From Botrimarina colliarenosi (GTDB taxonomy: Bacteria; Planctomycetota; Planctomycetia; Pirellulales; Lacipirellulaceae): a DNA stretch of 64,000 bases. Of the stretch, positions 34,412 through 43,903 are shown piece after piece. The notes below the pieces were generated by a model. That model saw nothing but the letters and a program-made list of their open reading frames with translations, had not been told where the DNA came from and made no database searches. The stretch is from contig NZ_SJPR01000004.1 of the NCBI RefSeq assembly GCF_007859955.1, positions 62,001-126,000 of the forward strand, in the 5' to 3' direction. A program made the position numbers and the translations under genes. Each line of letters starts with the position of its first letter. The stretch's first letter is position 1.

Positions 34412-35149
34412 TCAGCGGGGAAGGATCGCCAGCGGGCCCTGGCCGAGGTCGGGGCTCAAGTCGACAACGAACACGACGTCGTTGTAGTCGAGGTCGCCGC
34501 CGTTCATGAGGTCTTCAAAGCCAAGCAGCACGTACCGGTCGCCCAGGAGCCAAGCGGCCAAGTGCTGCAACCCGTCGGGGTTCGAGGCGTCGCGGTTGGT
34601 GAAGATGTCGCGGCCGCCGTTCACCGCGTCGCGGACAATGAAGAACTCGAACGACGTTCCCCGCGGGTAGTCGCCGAGCTCGACCCAATCCCCCGGGTCC
34701 AGCATGCGGGGACCGCCGATGGTGCCGTCCGAAACGTCCGGGAAGATGATCTTACGCTGGCCGTTGACCAGTGAACCGGCCATGGCGGTCGAGAAGCCAA
34801 GCGTGTTGCGGTAGCCGGCGCCCTCCGCCACGTAGTAAACCCGGACCGGCCGGTCGCTGTCGTTCAGCAAGTACAGTCGGTCCTCGTCGAGGCGTGTTAC
34901 GCCGGCGGCGAGGAACTCGACGCCCTCGCGCAGATTGGCCGCGACCAGGGCGCGGGCGCCCGGAAGGATTTCGTTGTTGAACGCCGCCGAGCGGCTGTCC
35001 GATCCGGTGACCTGAGTCTTGGCGGTGATCGGCATGCCGAACACCGTAAACGTCGACTGCGGGTTCCTGTCGGTTGCGGTGGCGGGCATTGCCAGGCCAA
35101 CAAGCAGGATTGCCCCCATGACGGGGCGGACGAGACTTTGCACGGACAT
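34412..35149 (-). CDS. secreted DUF4114 protein
   Basis: 245 residues with signal peptide ('VMGAILLVGLAMPATA'). The C-terminal part contains 'LLGFEDLMNGGDLDYNDVVF', the hallmark of DUF4114, an Asp-rich segment that probably binds calcium. The central region is a beta-sandwich-like stretch. It is the first gene of the Tad-like run, 35 bases before the TadE start, so it is probably co-transcribed and may be an extracellular partner of the pilus. Function is inferred from context only. Confidence 0.83.
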   Translation of the reverse strand: MSVQSLVRPVMGAILLVGLAMPATATDRNPQSTFTVFGMPITAKTQVTGSDSRSAAFNNEILPGARALVAANLREGVEFLAAGVTRLDEDRLYLLNDSDRPVRVYYVAEGAGYRNTLGFSTAMAGSLVNGQRKIIFPDVSDGTIGGPRMLDPGDWVELGDYPRGTSFEFFIVRDAVNGGRDIFTNRDASNPDGLQHLAAWLLGDRYVLLGFEDLMNGGDLDYNDVVFVVDLSPDLGQGPLAILPR

Positions 35150-35350
35150 AGCCGGCTCCTCATGGAGAGGTTGGCCGCGAAGTACGCGGCAAGAAGAAAA
35201 GGGGGGCGTGACGAGGCAGAGGTCTGGCGAACCGACTCTCTAATCCAAAACTAGGTCACGATCCGGCGTAGCGCCTAAAAAATCGCCCGATTTGCGGGAC
35301 GACGCTCATAGGCTGCAACCCGGACTTTCCGACTTCGCCTCAGCCGACGC

Positions 35351-36796
35351 TCAAACGTGATTGAGCTTATTCAACCCGTTGTAAGCCGCCACTTTGTAGC
35401 ACTCGGCGAGCGTCGGGAAATTAAACACGTTGTCGATGAAGAATTCGACCGTGCCACCCAGCGCCATCACCGCTTGTCCGATATGGACCAGCTCGGTCGC
35501 CTCGGCGCCGATAATGTGGACTCCCAAGATGTGGTGCGTTTCTTGGTGGATCAGCATCTTCATCATGCCGAGTTCGTCGCCTAAGAGCTTCGCCCGGGCG
35601 ATCTCGCGGTAGTGCGCGATGCCGGTCTCGTAGGGGATCCCTTCGTCGGTGAGCTGCTCTTCGGTCTTGCCGACCATCGAGATCTCGGGCACCGCGTAGA
35701 TGCCGTAGGGGAACAGCGCGGTGTTGTAGTTCCGCACGTCGCAGACGCCGAGTGCGTGACAGATGGCGCGGCGGCCCTGTTCCATGCTGGTCGAGGCGAG
35801 GGCCGGGAAGCCGATCACGTCGCCCGCGGCGTACACATGCTCAACGTTCGTCTGGTACGCCTCGTTGACGCTCAGCCGTTCGCGGTCGTCGTAGGTGATG
35901 CCGACGGCGTCGAGATTCAGGGCGCCGCAGACCCCTTGGCGTCCGACGGAATAGAGCAGCACCTCGGCGCGGAGCGTCTTGCCCGATTCGAGTCGCGCCT
36001 CGACGATGCGGTCGGGCCGCTTACCGTGGCCGCCGAAGTTGCCGCCGATCTCGGCGAGCTCGGCGTCGACCTCGGCGATCGATTCGACTTTCTCACCGAG
36101 CCGCAGGGTGATGCCCTTCTGCCGCATAAAGTACTGGAACGCGCCGGCGATCTCTTGATCGAGGAAGCCGAGCACCTGATGCCGTCCTTCAACAAGCGTC
36201 ACGCGGACGCCGAGCGTCGCCATGATGCAGGCGTACTCGGCGCCGATGACGCCGCCGCCGACGACGATCATCGTGCGGGGGATGTGGTCGAGGTGGAGCA
36301 GCTCGTCGCTGGTGACGATCGTCTGGTCGTTGAAGGGGATGTCCGCGGGGCGGGCCGGCTTGGTGCCGACCGAGATCAAGAACTTGTCGGCGGTAAACCG
36401 CTCGGGCCCGTCCTTAGTGGCGACCTCGATCTCGTGGGGGCCAATGAACTTGGCCGCGCCCCAGATCAGATCGACGTGGTTCCGCTCGAACTGGCTGCCG
36501 ATCAGCTCCCACTCGTGGCGGATGATCTGCTGCGAAAAGCCGACGAGGTCGGCGATCGTCACGTCCTTCTTGGCCCGGTACGAGGCGCCGAGCAAGTTGC
36601 GTTTGTCGGAGCCGGTGAGCGTGATGACCGCTTCGCGGAGGGCCTTGCTGGGGATCGTGCCGGTGTTGACCTGAGCCCCCCCCACGACCGGGTTCTTTTC
36701 GATCACCGCGACGGTGCGTCCGAGCTTGGCGGCTTGGATCGCGCCCTTCTGACCTGCGGGGCCGGTGCCGATGCAGATGACGTCGTAGTGCTTCAT
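35351..36796 (-). CDS. sthA: soluble (Si-specific) NAD(P)+ transhydrogenase
   Basis: Flavoprotein that moves hydride between NADPH and NAD+. The 481 residues show the FAD motif 'GTGPAG' at 11, the NAD motif 'VVGGGVIGAEYA', 'YAAGDVIGFPALASTSMEQG', and a C-terminal dimerisation domain. The redox-active Cys pair of lipoamide dehydrogenases is replaced by 'GGAQVNTGTIPSKALREA', as expected for SthA. The ATG start matches the family. It stands about 200 bases upstream (in map order) of the Tad run and looks monocistronic. Confidence 0.94.
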   Translation of the reverse strand: MKHYDVICIGTGPAGQKGAIQAAKLGRTVAVIEKNPVVGGAQVNTGTIPSKALREAVITLTGSDKRNLLGASYRAKKDVTIADLVGFSQQIIRHEWELIGSQFERNHVDLIWGAAKFIGPHEIEVATKDGPERFTADKFLISVGTKPARPADIPFNDQTIVTSDELLHLDHIPRTMIVVGGGVIGAEYACIMATLGVRVTLVEGRHQVLGFLDQEIAGAFQYFMRQKGITLRLGEKVESIAEVDAELAEIGGNFGGHGKRPDRIVEARLESGKTLRAEVLLYSVGRQGVCGALNLDAVGITYDDRERLSVNEAYQTNVEHVYAAGDVIGFPALASTSMEQGRRAICHALGVCDVRNYNTALFPYGIYAVPEISMVGKTEEQLTDEGIPYETGIAHYREIARAKLLGDELGMMKMLIHQETHHILGVHIIGAEATELVHIGQAVMALGGTVEFFIDNVFNFPTLAECYKVAAYNGLNKLNHV

Positions 36797-36918
36797 AACT
36801 GGCGGGCGGAGGGGCGGGCGGCGCTAGTGGAGGGTCCCGTAGGATACCACCTCCCTCACGTCGTGAGAACGCGGGGGCACGGCGAAGCGGGCTGGTGGGG
36901 GTAACCACGCCTTCCGAT

Positions 36919-39513
36919 TCACAGTGGGTCGGTTTGCTCGAATTTTTCCCGGAGATTCTCGTGCTGCTCGCGTAGCTCGTCGATCTGTTCCCGCAGCTCC
37001 TTTACGGCCACCGGCGCCGTGACCCGCTCGGCGTCGAGTTGCCCGAGCGACTTTTTGGCAGCGATGGCCTCTTTGCCAGCTTTCTCAGCCAGGTCGCTGA
37101 GCAGCGGCCGCGCGCGGCGGTCGCCCAATTCACCGAGCGCCTCGATCGCGCCCAATCGGACCGCAATCACGGGGTCTTGCAGCCGTTCGGTTAGGAACTC
37201 ACGCACCGCGGTGGTGTCGTCCGCTTCGCTTCCGAGTCGGCCAACGGCTGGCAACGCCTCGCCGTAGCGCCGCCCCGGCAGGTCCGTGCGGCGGCTCCGC
37301 AGCGCCTCGAGAAGCGGCTCGACCAGCGACGGGTCGCGTCGGCGGCCGATCGCCCGCACCGCGGCGACGGCGAGTTGGTTCTGGAACGTATCGCCCTGGA
37401 GCGCCGCGACGAGCGATTCGGCCGCGATGTCGTCGGGATACTTGGCCAATCCGTGCAGCGCCTCGGCGACGATGTCGGGATTCTTCTCGTCCGATGCGAC
37501 CGATCGCAGAGCGGCCTCTGCTTTGGCGTCGAAGAAGCTGGCGATGTCTTTCACGACGCGCAGCCGCACGCGCGCGTCGTCCTGTTCGCGGTTGGCGAGC
37601 AGGGCGTCAAGCGCCGCGGCCGTCCCCTGTTTGGCGAGGGCTTCGCTCGCGGCGTTCCGAACCCCGTAGAAGGCGTCGCTCTGCAGCGCCTTGGCTAGGG
37701 CGGCCGTCGCCTCCTTGTTTTCTTTCTCGCCCAAAGCCGCCGCCGCCCGTAGCCGACCGACGAGGTCGCCCGCGAGCTGCAGTTGCTTCTCAAGCATCTC
37801 CTGCGACGCCTTGTGCTTAACGTCTGCTAGGACCGTGTACAGCGGGTCGAAGCGAACCACGTCGGGCTTGCCCGGAAGCGTCAAGTAGAAATCCTGCTCG
37901 GCGTCGGTGACCTCGACGTTCCGATCCATCACTTCGGCGCCTACATGAACCCGCAGCATGACCGGGAACGTGAACGGCAGCGTCTCGACGGCCTCTTTTG
38001 GCGATTCCTGTTCGACCGTGACTTTCAACAGCTTCTCGTCGGCGAGCCACTTGTGCGACACCGTCAGCTTGGGGACGCCGCCGTGATAGACCCACTGATC
38101 GAAGAACGCATCAAGGGGCTTGCCGGAGACCTCTTCGAACGCCTGACGGAGGTCGTCGGTAACGACGCTCGAGAGGGCGTGCCGCTCAAGGTAGAGGCGG
38201 ATCGCTTGGCGGTACAAATCGTCCCCGACCCGGCTGCGGAGCATGTGCAGCACCCAACTCCCCTTGGGGTACGCACGGAAGTCGAACTGGTCCCACGGCT
38301 CGGCGTAGCGGCGGTGGACGATTGGCCGCAGGTCCTTCTCGCTCGGCGGCAGGACGCGGGTCTGGGCGTCGATCCAGAGGCCATAGAGCAGCGCGTCGCG
38401 CCCTTCTTTGTGGCCCGCGTAGAGGTGCGTGTAGTAGGTGGCAAAGCCCTCATTGAGCCACAGGTGGCTCCAGTCCTTGCAGGTGACGTAGTCGCCGAAC
38501 CACTGGTGCGCCAACTCGTGAGCGTCGAGCCCTTGCGAGCTGCGGATATTCTCGGTCTGGTCGGCAGCGAAGATCGTTTCGTGCGTGAGGGTCGTGAGGC
38601 TCGTGTTTTCCATCCCGCCCCAGTTGTAGTCGCGGATCGTGACTTGATCGTACTTGTCCCACGGATAGGCGACGCCAATCTCGGACTCGTAGAACTCAAG
38701 GATTTTGGCCGTGTCTTGGAACGAGTCGGCCGCCTCCTTGGCGAAGCCGGGCTGGGTGTAGAAACCAAGCGGCACGCCCGCCGCTTCGTCGGTCAGTCCG
38801 TGGAAGTAGCCCGCACAAAGGCAGACGAGGTAATTGACGTGCGGCTTGTCCTGCAGCCAATGAACGGTCTTAAGCTTGGAAGCATCGTCCACCTCCTCAC
38901 CGACGCGTCGGCCGTTGGAGAGGACCGTCATCCCTGCGGGGACGTGGCAGATCACCTCGGTCGTAGAACGCTCGTTCGGGTAGTCGAAGCACGGGAACCA
39001 GTGGGGCGCCTCGTGGGTTTCGCCCTGGGTCCAAAGGTGGTCCTCCCCCGCCGGGTACCCCATGTCGGCGGTGCGGAAGTAGAGGCCCTTCTTCGGCTCG
39101 ACCGTGTAGGTGATGGCGACGCTCACCACTTCGCCGGCCGGGATCGGCTCGGCGAACAGCAGCTGGAGCCGCTCGTCGGACGATGAGTGCTCGGCGAGCG
39201 GGCGGCTGGCCGAGACCTTCTCGATACGCAGAGCCACGGCGTTGAGCTCGACCAACCGGGTTGGTTTAGCGATCGGCGCAAAATCGATGGTCGTGGTGGC
39301 CCGGATCGACTTCGCCGCGAAATCCGGAGTGACATCGATCTTAATGTGCCGCACGTCGACGACCCGGTCGGGGGCGTACTGCGGCGCGTTCTTCGACCAG
39401 TCTTCGGCAGCCGCGGCGGCCGCTTGGCAGTAGCGACAGACGTGCTCCGCGTGCATCGCCTGAGCGATTGAGAGCAGGACGACGAGGGAAACGGCGGCTC
39501 GGAAGATGAACAT
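36919..39513 (-). CDS. secreted M1 family aminopeptidase with HEAT repeats
   Basis: 864 residues. A signal peptide (about 1-22) precedes an M1 N-terminal beta-domain, the exopeptidase motif 'GGMEN' (299-303), the zinc site HELAH (332-336) and the third ligand Glu355 in 'LWLNEGFATY'. After the catalytic part a HEAT/Armadillo-like repeat region ('LRAAAALGEKENKEATAALA', 'AVRLGAIEALGELGDRRARP') fills the last 280 residues, and a short coiled coil ends the protein. It is probably a periplasmic or surface peptidase. Confidence 0.92.
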   Translation of the reverse strand: MFIFRAAVSLVVLLSIAQAMHAEHVCRYCQAAAAAAEDWSKNAPQYAPDRVVDVRHIKIDVTPDFAAKSIRATTTIDFAPIAKPTRLVELNAVALRIEKVSASRPLAEHSSSDERLQLLFAEPIPAGEVVSVAITYTVEPKKGLYFRTADMGYPAGEDHLWTQGETHEAPHWFPCFDYPNERSTTEVICHVPAGMTVLSNGRRVGEEVDDASKLKTVHWLQDKPHVNYLVCLCAGYFHGLTDEAAGVPLGFYTQPGFAKEAADSFQDTAKILEFYESEIGVAYPWDKYDQVTIRDYNWGGMENTSLTTLTHETIFAADQTENIRSSQGLDAHELAHQWFGDYVTCKDWSHLWLNEGFATYYTHLYAGHKEGRDALLYGLWIDAQTRVLPPSEKDLRPIVHRRYAEPWDQFDFRAYPKGSWVLHMLRSRVGDDLYRQAIRLYLERHALSSVVTDDLRQAFEEVSGKPLDAFFDQWVYHGGVPKLTVSHKWLADEKLLKVTVEQESPKEAVETLPFTFPVMLRVHVGAEVMDRNVEVTDAEQDFYLTLPGKPDVVRFDPLYTVLADVKHKASQEMLEKQLQLAGDLVGRLRAAAALGEKENKEATAALAKALQSDAFYGVRNAASEALAKQGTAAALDALLANREQDDARVRLRVVKDIASFFDAKAEAALRSVASDEKNPDIVAEALHGLAKYPDDIAAESLVAALQGDTFQNQLAVAAVRAIGRRRDPSLVEPLLEALRSRRTDLPGRRYGEALPAVGRLGSEADDTTAVREFLTERLQDPVIAVRLGAIEALGELGDRRARPLLSDLAEKAGKEAIAAKKSLGQLDAERVTAPVAVKELREQIDELREQHENLREKFEQTDPL

Positions 39514-39576
39514 ACGGCAGGGACCGGGAGGGCGTTCGTCAGGTTCGCCCCACGATAAACGGCGGCCGCATGAGCC

Positions 39577-40677
39577 TCAACCAATGTGGGGATTGTCGCA
39601 GTCGAGGCGGTGCATCCGTTGGAACGTGTGCACGTCATCGACCCGGCCCATCACCACCAACGTGTCGTCGACCTCGAAACGGTCGTCCGGCGCGGGGTTG
39701 AAGACCATCGAGCCCTCGGCGCGACGGATGCCGATAATCATCAGGTTGTGCTGCTGGCGGGAGCCCGTCTCGCGGACCGTTTTGCCGACCAACGGGCTGC
39801 TGTCGGGGATACGCAGCTCTTCGAGATCGACGTCGATCTTCTCGTGGTTGGTGAAGTTCTCCAGCATCTCGGCCGCGTTGGGACGCGTCACAAGCGCCGC
39901 CATCCGCCGACCACCGATCACGGCCGGCAGCACGACCTGATCGGCGCCCGCCTGATGCAGCTTCTTCTCGGTGGCCACCTGTTCGCCGCGGGCGATGATC
40001 CTCAGCTTCGGCACCAAATTCCGCGCCGTGAGCGTCAGAAACACGTTGTCGGCGTCGCTCTGGAGGGCGATGACCATGGTCTCGGCTTCGCGGATCCCGG
40101 CTTGGAGGAGGGTCTCCTCTTCGGTGGCGTCACCGAGCATGGCGAGCATGCCTTCCTCGAGCGCCGCGGCGACAATATCAGGGTCCTTATCGACGACCAC
40201 AAACGCCTTGTTCCGCCGCCGCAATTCCTTCGTGATCGTCTGTCCGAGCCGGCCGTAGCCGCAGACAATCGCGTGACGCTTGAGATGCTCGATCTTGTGT
40301 TCCATCCGACGGACCCCCAAAGCGTGTTCGATTTGCCCCTCGATCATCGACTGGATGATGAGGGCCACCAAGTAACCGACGCCGACGACGCCGAAAACAA
40401 TGACGCCGATCGTGAAGATCTGCACCTCGGGGCGCGCCGAGCTGGTCTCGCCGTACCCCACCGTCGAAACGGAGATCACAAAGAAATAGATCGCGTCGAG
40501 CCAAGTGCAGCCCGTCAGCCACCGGTACCCAACGACCGAGACGACAAAGAACGCCCCGAGGAACGTCGCGCCGCGGCGGATGCGTTGAAGGAGAGGCAAG
40601 CGGACTTGGGGGCGTGATTTTCGGACAGCGGAACGCAGGTTAGAGCGTTCCGCCGACTCCTTCAATCCGGCATCCAC
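39577..40677 (-). CDS. potassium channel with RCK (TrkA-N/TrkA-C) domains
   Basis: 366 residues. Two membrane helices flank the pore with the selectivity filter 'STVGYGE' near residue 72; an RCK-N Rossmann domain follows ('AIVCGYGRLGQTITKEL') and an RCK-C domain at the end ('IPDSSPLVGKTVRETG'). This is the MthK-like layout of a ligand-gated potassium channel. Its stop is three bases from the argJ stop region boundary: argJ ends at 40681 on the same strand, so the genes are almost contiguous and may share a transcript. Confidence 0.92.
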   Translation of the reverse strand: MDAGLKESAERSNLRSAVRKSRPQVRLPLLQRIRRGATFLGAFFVVSVVGYRWLTGCTWLDAIYFFVISVSTVGYGETSSARPEVQIFTIGVIVFGVVGVGYLVALIIQSMIEGQIEHALGVRRMEHKIEHLKRHAIVCGYGRLGQTITKELRRRNKAFVVVDKDPDIVAAALEEGMLAMLGDATEEETLLQAGIREAETMVIALQSDADNVFLTLTARNLVPKLRIIARGEQVATEKKLHQAGADQVVLPAVIGGRRMAALVTRPNAAEMLENFTNHEKIDVDLEELRIPDSSPLVGKTVRETGSRQQHNLMIIGIRRAEGSMVFNPAPDDRFEVDDTLVVMGRVDDVHTFQRMHRLDCDNPHIG

Positions 40678-40680
40678 CCG

Positions 40681-41895
40681 CTAGGTCCGGTAGTCGGCGT
40701 TCAGGCGGACGTACTCGGCCGTCAGGTCGGTCGTCCAGAAACGTGCGGTCGCTTGGCCTTCGCCGAGCAAGAGCAGCAGCAGCGTGTCGCGGCTGCCGGC
40801 GATGCTGTCCGAGACCGCTTTCTCGTCGAACTCGACCGGCGTCCCCTTCTCGTAGACCAGCATGCCGTTGATCAGCAGGGCGACCTCCTCCGGATCGAAC
40901 GGAACGCCCGCGTAGCCGGCCGCCGAGACGATGCGTCCCCAGTTGGGGTCGGCGCCGGTGATCGCCGTCTTCACCAGCGGGCTATCGGCGATCGTCTTGC
41001 CGATGCGGATCGCGTCGTCCCGTGTCGCACAGCCGTGGACCTCGACGGTGATCAAGTGCGTGGCGCCCTCGCCGTCGGCCGGGATTGCGATCGCCAAGTC
41101 CTCGCAGACCTCCAAGAGCGTCGCCCGGAACAACGCCAGGTCGCGTCCCTCGAAAGCCTCGCCGCCGGCGGCGCCGTTCGCCATCAGGAGCACCGTGTCG
41201 TTGGTGCTCATGTGGCCGTCGACGCTGATGCAGTTGAAACTCTCGACGACCGAGTCGGAGAGAGCGGCCTGGGCGTCCGCCGGCGTCACGGGGGCGTCGG
41301 TCATCACCACCGCCAGCATCGTCGCCATGTTCGGGCCGATCATCGCGGCGCCCTTGGCGACCCCGGTCACCGTGATCGACCGGCCGCCGATCTCGACGGT
41401 CCGCGACCGGACCTTCGGCACGGTGTCGGTCGTCATGATGGCCCGCGACGCCCGCTCAACCGCCGGCGCGTCGGTCCCCAAGTCGGCGACGACCTGCGGG
41501 ATCCCGGCCGCCAACTTGTCGATCGAAAGGTGCTCGCCAATGACGCCGGTCGACATCATCAGCACCTGTTCGGGGGCGACCCCTTCGGCGCCGCTGAGGG
41601 CTTCGGCCACGTGGGCCGTGACCCGCTCGGCGTCCTGCCGACCACGCTGGCCCGTGCAGGCGTTGGCGCAGCCCGAGTTGATGACGACCGCCCGCACCCG
41701 GTCGCTGGGGGTGCGCTCACGGTCGAGTTGCACCGGCGCCGCTTTGACGAGGTTCTGCGTGTAGACCCCCACCGCGCTCGCGGGCCGATCGCTCACCACC
41801 AGCGCCAGGTCGAGCTTCGACGTATCGGACTTCACGCCGCTATAGACGCCGCCCGCGCTGAACCCCGCAGGGAGCTGGAATTGGTTGTCCGCCAT
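40681..41895 (-). CDS. argJ: bifunctional glutamate N-acetyltransferase/N-acetylglutamate synthase
   Basis: Arginine biosynthesis: recycles acetyl from N-acetylornithine onto glutamate. 404 residues. The precursor is autocleaved before Thr192 in 'GPNMATMLAVVMTDA', the nucleophile of the beta chain; 'INSGCANACTGQRG' and 'GEGATHLITVEVHG' are further family motifs. It lies downstream of argC on the same strand with 90 bases between, filled by a palindromic repeat. Confidence 0.95.
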   Translation of the reverse strand: MADNQFQLPAGFSAGGVYSGVKSDTSKLDLALVVSDRPASAVGVYTQNLVKAAPVQLDRERTPSDRVRAVVINSGCANACTGQRGRQDAERVTAHVAEALSGAEGVAPEQVLMMSTGVIGEHLSIDKLAAGIPQVVADLGTDAPAVERASRAIMTTDTVPKVRSRTVEIGGRSITVTGVAKGAAMIGPNMATMLAVVMTDAPVTPADAQAALSDSVVESFNCISVDGHMSTNDTVLLMANGAAGGEAFEGRDLALFRATLLEVCEDLAIAIPADGEGATHLITVEVHGCATRDDAIRIGKTIADSPLVKTAITGADPNWGRIVSAAGYAGVPFDPEEVALLINGMLVYEKGTPVEFDEKAVSDSIAGSRDTLLLLLLGEGQATARFWTTDLTAEYVRLNADYRT

Positions 41896-41922
41896 CGGCT
41901 TGGTTTCCGTTCTGGGGGGTCT

Positions 41923-41982
41923 CTCCGGGCGCTCACGCCTGCGGCTCGCCGGCGGGTGAGCCGCAGGCGTCGGCGCCCGGAG
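41923..41982. repeat. imperfect palindrome between argC and argJ
   Basis: Arms of about 27 bases, CTCCGGGCGCTCACGCCTGC on the left and its near-complement on the right, with a short centre. It belongs to the palindrome family seen at 58414 (CTCCGGGCGCTGACGCTTAC...) and more distantly at 22287. It lies within an operon-like gap rather than between convergent genes. Confidence 0.75.
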
Positions 41983-41985
41983 TTC

Positions 41986-42996
41986 TTAGATCAGCGCCGT
42001 GGACTCGTCGAAACCGCATATCAGGTTGAAGTTCTGCACCGCCGCGCCCGAGGCGCCCTTGATCAGGTTGTCGATGACGCTCACGAGCAGCACCTTGCCG
42101 CGGACCACCGTGGCGTAAATATGGCATCGGTTGGTGTGGGCGACGTGCTTGGTCGCCGGTGGCGTATCGACAATCGAGACAAAGCGCTCGCCGGCGTACG
42201 CTTCTTTCAGAGCCGTCACAACCGACTCCGGTGTGGCGTCACCCTTGGGCGTCGCGTAGATCGTGCTGAGGATGCCGCGGTCCATCGGCGTCAGATGCGG
42301 CGTGAACAGCACCTCGACCGACTGGTCGCTCGCCATCGAAAGCACGCGGTCGATCTCCGGCATGTGCCGGTGCGTGCCGACGCCGTAGGCGCTAAAGCTC
42401 TCGTTGCACTCGGGGTAGTGGAACGGCAGCTTGGGCGTGCGACCGGCGCCGCTGACGCCACTCTTGCTGTCGATGACAATCCCGTCGCGTTCGACAAGGC
42501 CCGCTCGCAGCAGCGGCGCGAGGGCAAGAATCGCCGACGTCGGGTAGCAACCCGGGTTGGCGACCAGCTTCGCGCCGATGATTTGGGTGCGGAACAGCTC
42601 GGGCAGGCCGTAGGGCGTCTCGCCGAGCCGCCCCGCGTCGGGGTGCTCGTGGGCGTACCACTTCTGGTACGTGGCGGCGTCGCCCAGCCGGTAGTCGGCG
42701 CTGAGGTCGACCACTTTCATGTCCCGCGACAGCAGGTCGGCACAGACCTCGGCGCTCGCGGCGTGGGGCAGGCACGTGAACGCGACGTCGGCCCGCTCGG
42801 CCACCTCGTCCGCCGACAGGTTCTCCAGCCGCAGGTCGAACGCCCCGGTCAGCTGGGGGTGAATCTCCGACAGGTGGGGCGCCTCGTCCTGGCGGGTCAG
42901 CAGCGCCGTCACCCGGGCCTCGGGGTGCCGAGCCAGCAATTTGAGCAGCTCGAGCCCCGTGTAGCCGCTGGCTCCGTAGATCGCGACCCTAGTCAT
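41986..42996 (-). CDS. argC: N-acetyl-gamma-glutamyl-phosphate reductase
   Basis: Third step of arginine biosynthesis, NADPH-dependent. 336 residues: N-terminal Rossmann 'VAIYGASGYTGLELLKLLA', catalytic Cys150 in 'NPGCYPTSAI', and the C-terminal 'NLIKGASGAAVQNFNLICGF'. The start and length match the family. argJ follows on the same strand, giving the usual argC-argJ order. Confidence 0.96.
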   Translation of the reverse strand: MTRVAIYGASGYTGLELLKLLARHPEARVTALLTRQDEAPHLSEIHPQLTGAFDLRLENLSADEVAERADVAFTCLPHAASAEVCADLLSRDMKVVDLSADYRLGDAATYQKWYAHEHPDAGRLGETPYGLPELFRTQIIGAKLVANPGCYPTSAILALAPLLRAGLVERDGIVIDSKSGVSGAGRTPKLPFHYPECNESFSAYGVGTHRHMPEIDRVLSMASDQSVEVLFTPHLTPMDRGILSTIYATPKGDATPESVVTALKEAYAGERFVSIVDTPPATKHVAHTNRCHIYATVVRGKVLLVSVIDNLIKGASGAAVQNFNLICGFDESTALI

Positions 42997-43072
42997 TTAC
43001 GCCCTTCTCGCCCGTGGAAAACGTGCCGATCGCAGAATCTTAATCGGGAAATCGCCGAATCGCTACGGTCGA

Positions 43073-43708
43073 CTAAGTAATCAGCCGCTCGGCGATCACT
43101 CCCAGGATCCCGCGGGCGACCTGGTCCTTCGGCCCGCTGAACTGTCCGACGACGCCGCCGTCTGGCGTCAGCACCTCGACCTCGTTCTCGAGGGAGTTCA
43201 TCGCCGCTACCCCGTTGGAGACCATCAGGTCGCAGTGCTTGCGTTCGAGCTTCGCCAGCGCCCGCAGCCGGTGGTCCTCCGCCTCGAGGGCGAACCCGAC
43301 CACCCAGCGACCCGCTTTGACGGCGCCCAGCGACGCGACGACGTCCTCTGTCTCGACAAGCCGTAGCTCGAGAGGTTCGCCTGTCTTGGCGATCTTACCG
43401 GGCTCGACCCGCACGGGGCGGTAGTCACACGGGGCCGCGGCGCCGATCAGGCCGTCGCAGCGTTCGAACTCCGCCGTCGCCGCCTCGAGCATCTCTTCGG
43501 TCGAAACGACCGTCACTACGCGGCAGCCCTCGGGGTAGTCGACCTCAACCGGACCGGTAACGACGGTCACCTCGTGCCCGAGCTCCAACGCCGCCAGCGC
43601 CAGGCCGCGACCCATTCGTCCGCTAGACGCGTTCGTTAAATACCGAACCGCGTCGATGTACTGCCGCGTCGGTCCGGAGGTGATCAAGATTCTCGCCATG
43701 CGAGACAC
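43073..43708 (-). CDS. coaB: stand-alone phosphopantothenate-cysteine ligase (CoaB domain)
   Basis: Joins cysteine to phosphopantothenate in CoA synthesis. 211 residues with 'ILITSGPTRQYIDAVRYLTN' and 'SSGRMGRGLALAALELGHEV', the 'AAAPCDYRP' segment and 'KPGRW-like' region 'AGRWVVGFALE'. In most bacteria CoaB is fused behind the CoaC decarboxylase; here the CoaC half is absent and must be encoded elsewhere. Start ATG 43708 or 43699 (three codons later) are both possible. Confidence 0.87.
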   Translation of the reverse strand: MSRMARILITSGPTRQYIDAVRYLTNASSGRMGRGLALAALELGHEVTVVTGPVEVDYPEGCRVVTVVSTEEMLEAATAEFERCDGLIGAAAPCDYRPVRVEPGKIAKTGEPLELRLVETEDVVASLGAVKAGRWVVGFALEAEDHRLRALAKLERKHCDLMVSNGVAAMNSLENEVEVLTPDGGVVGQFSGPKDQVARGILGVIAERLIT

Positions 43709-43903
43709 AGTAACCGATCACCGAAACAGCGTCACCGCGGGGCCCGCGGAGGGCGCGGAGAAGGGGGATGGGAATGGTTATCTCCGACAGGGCGAACCGA
43801 CTCGCGAATCGGCTCGGGCGCTATCGGCCTTAACAGCAAGTATCCCAGCGGTCTCCGCGTCCACCGCGAGCTCCGCGGTGTCCGCCCTAGTTCTACCAAG
43901 TCT

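Noticed and set aside
40753-43080. 775-residue open frame on the + strand over argJ and argC
   Set aside because: Antisense to two clearly conserved genes; the product is Arg/Asp/Val-rich with no family likeness, typical of GC-rich shadow frames.
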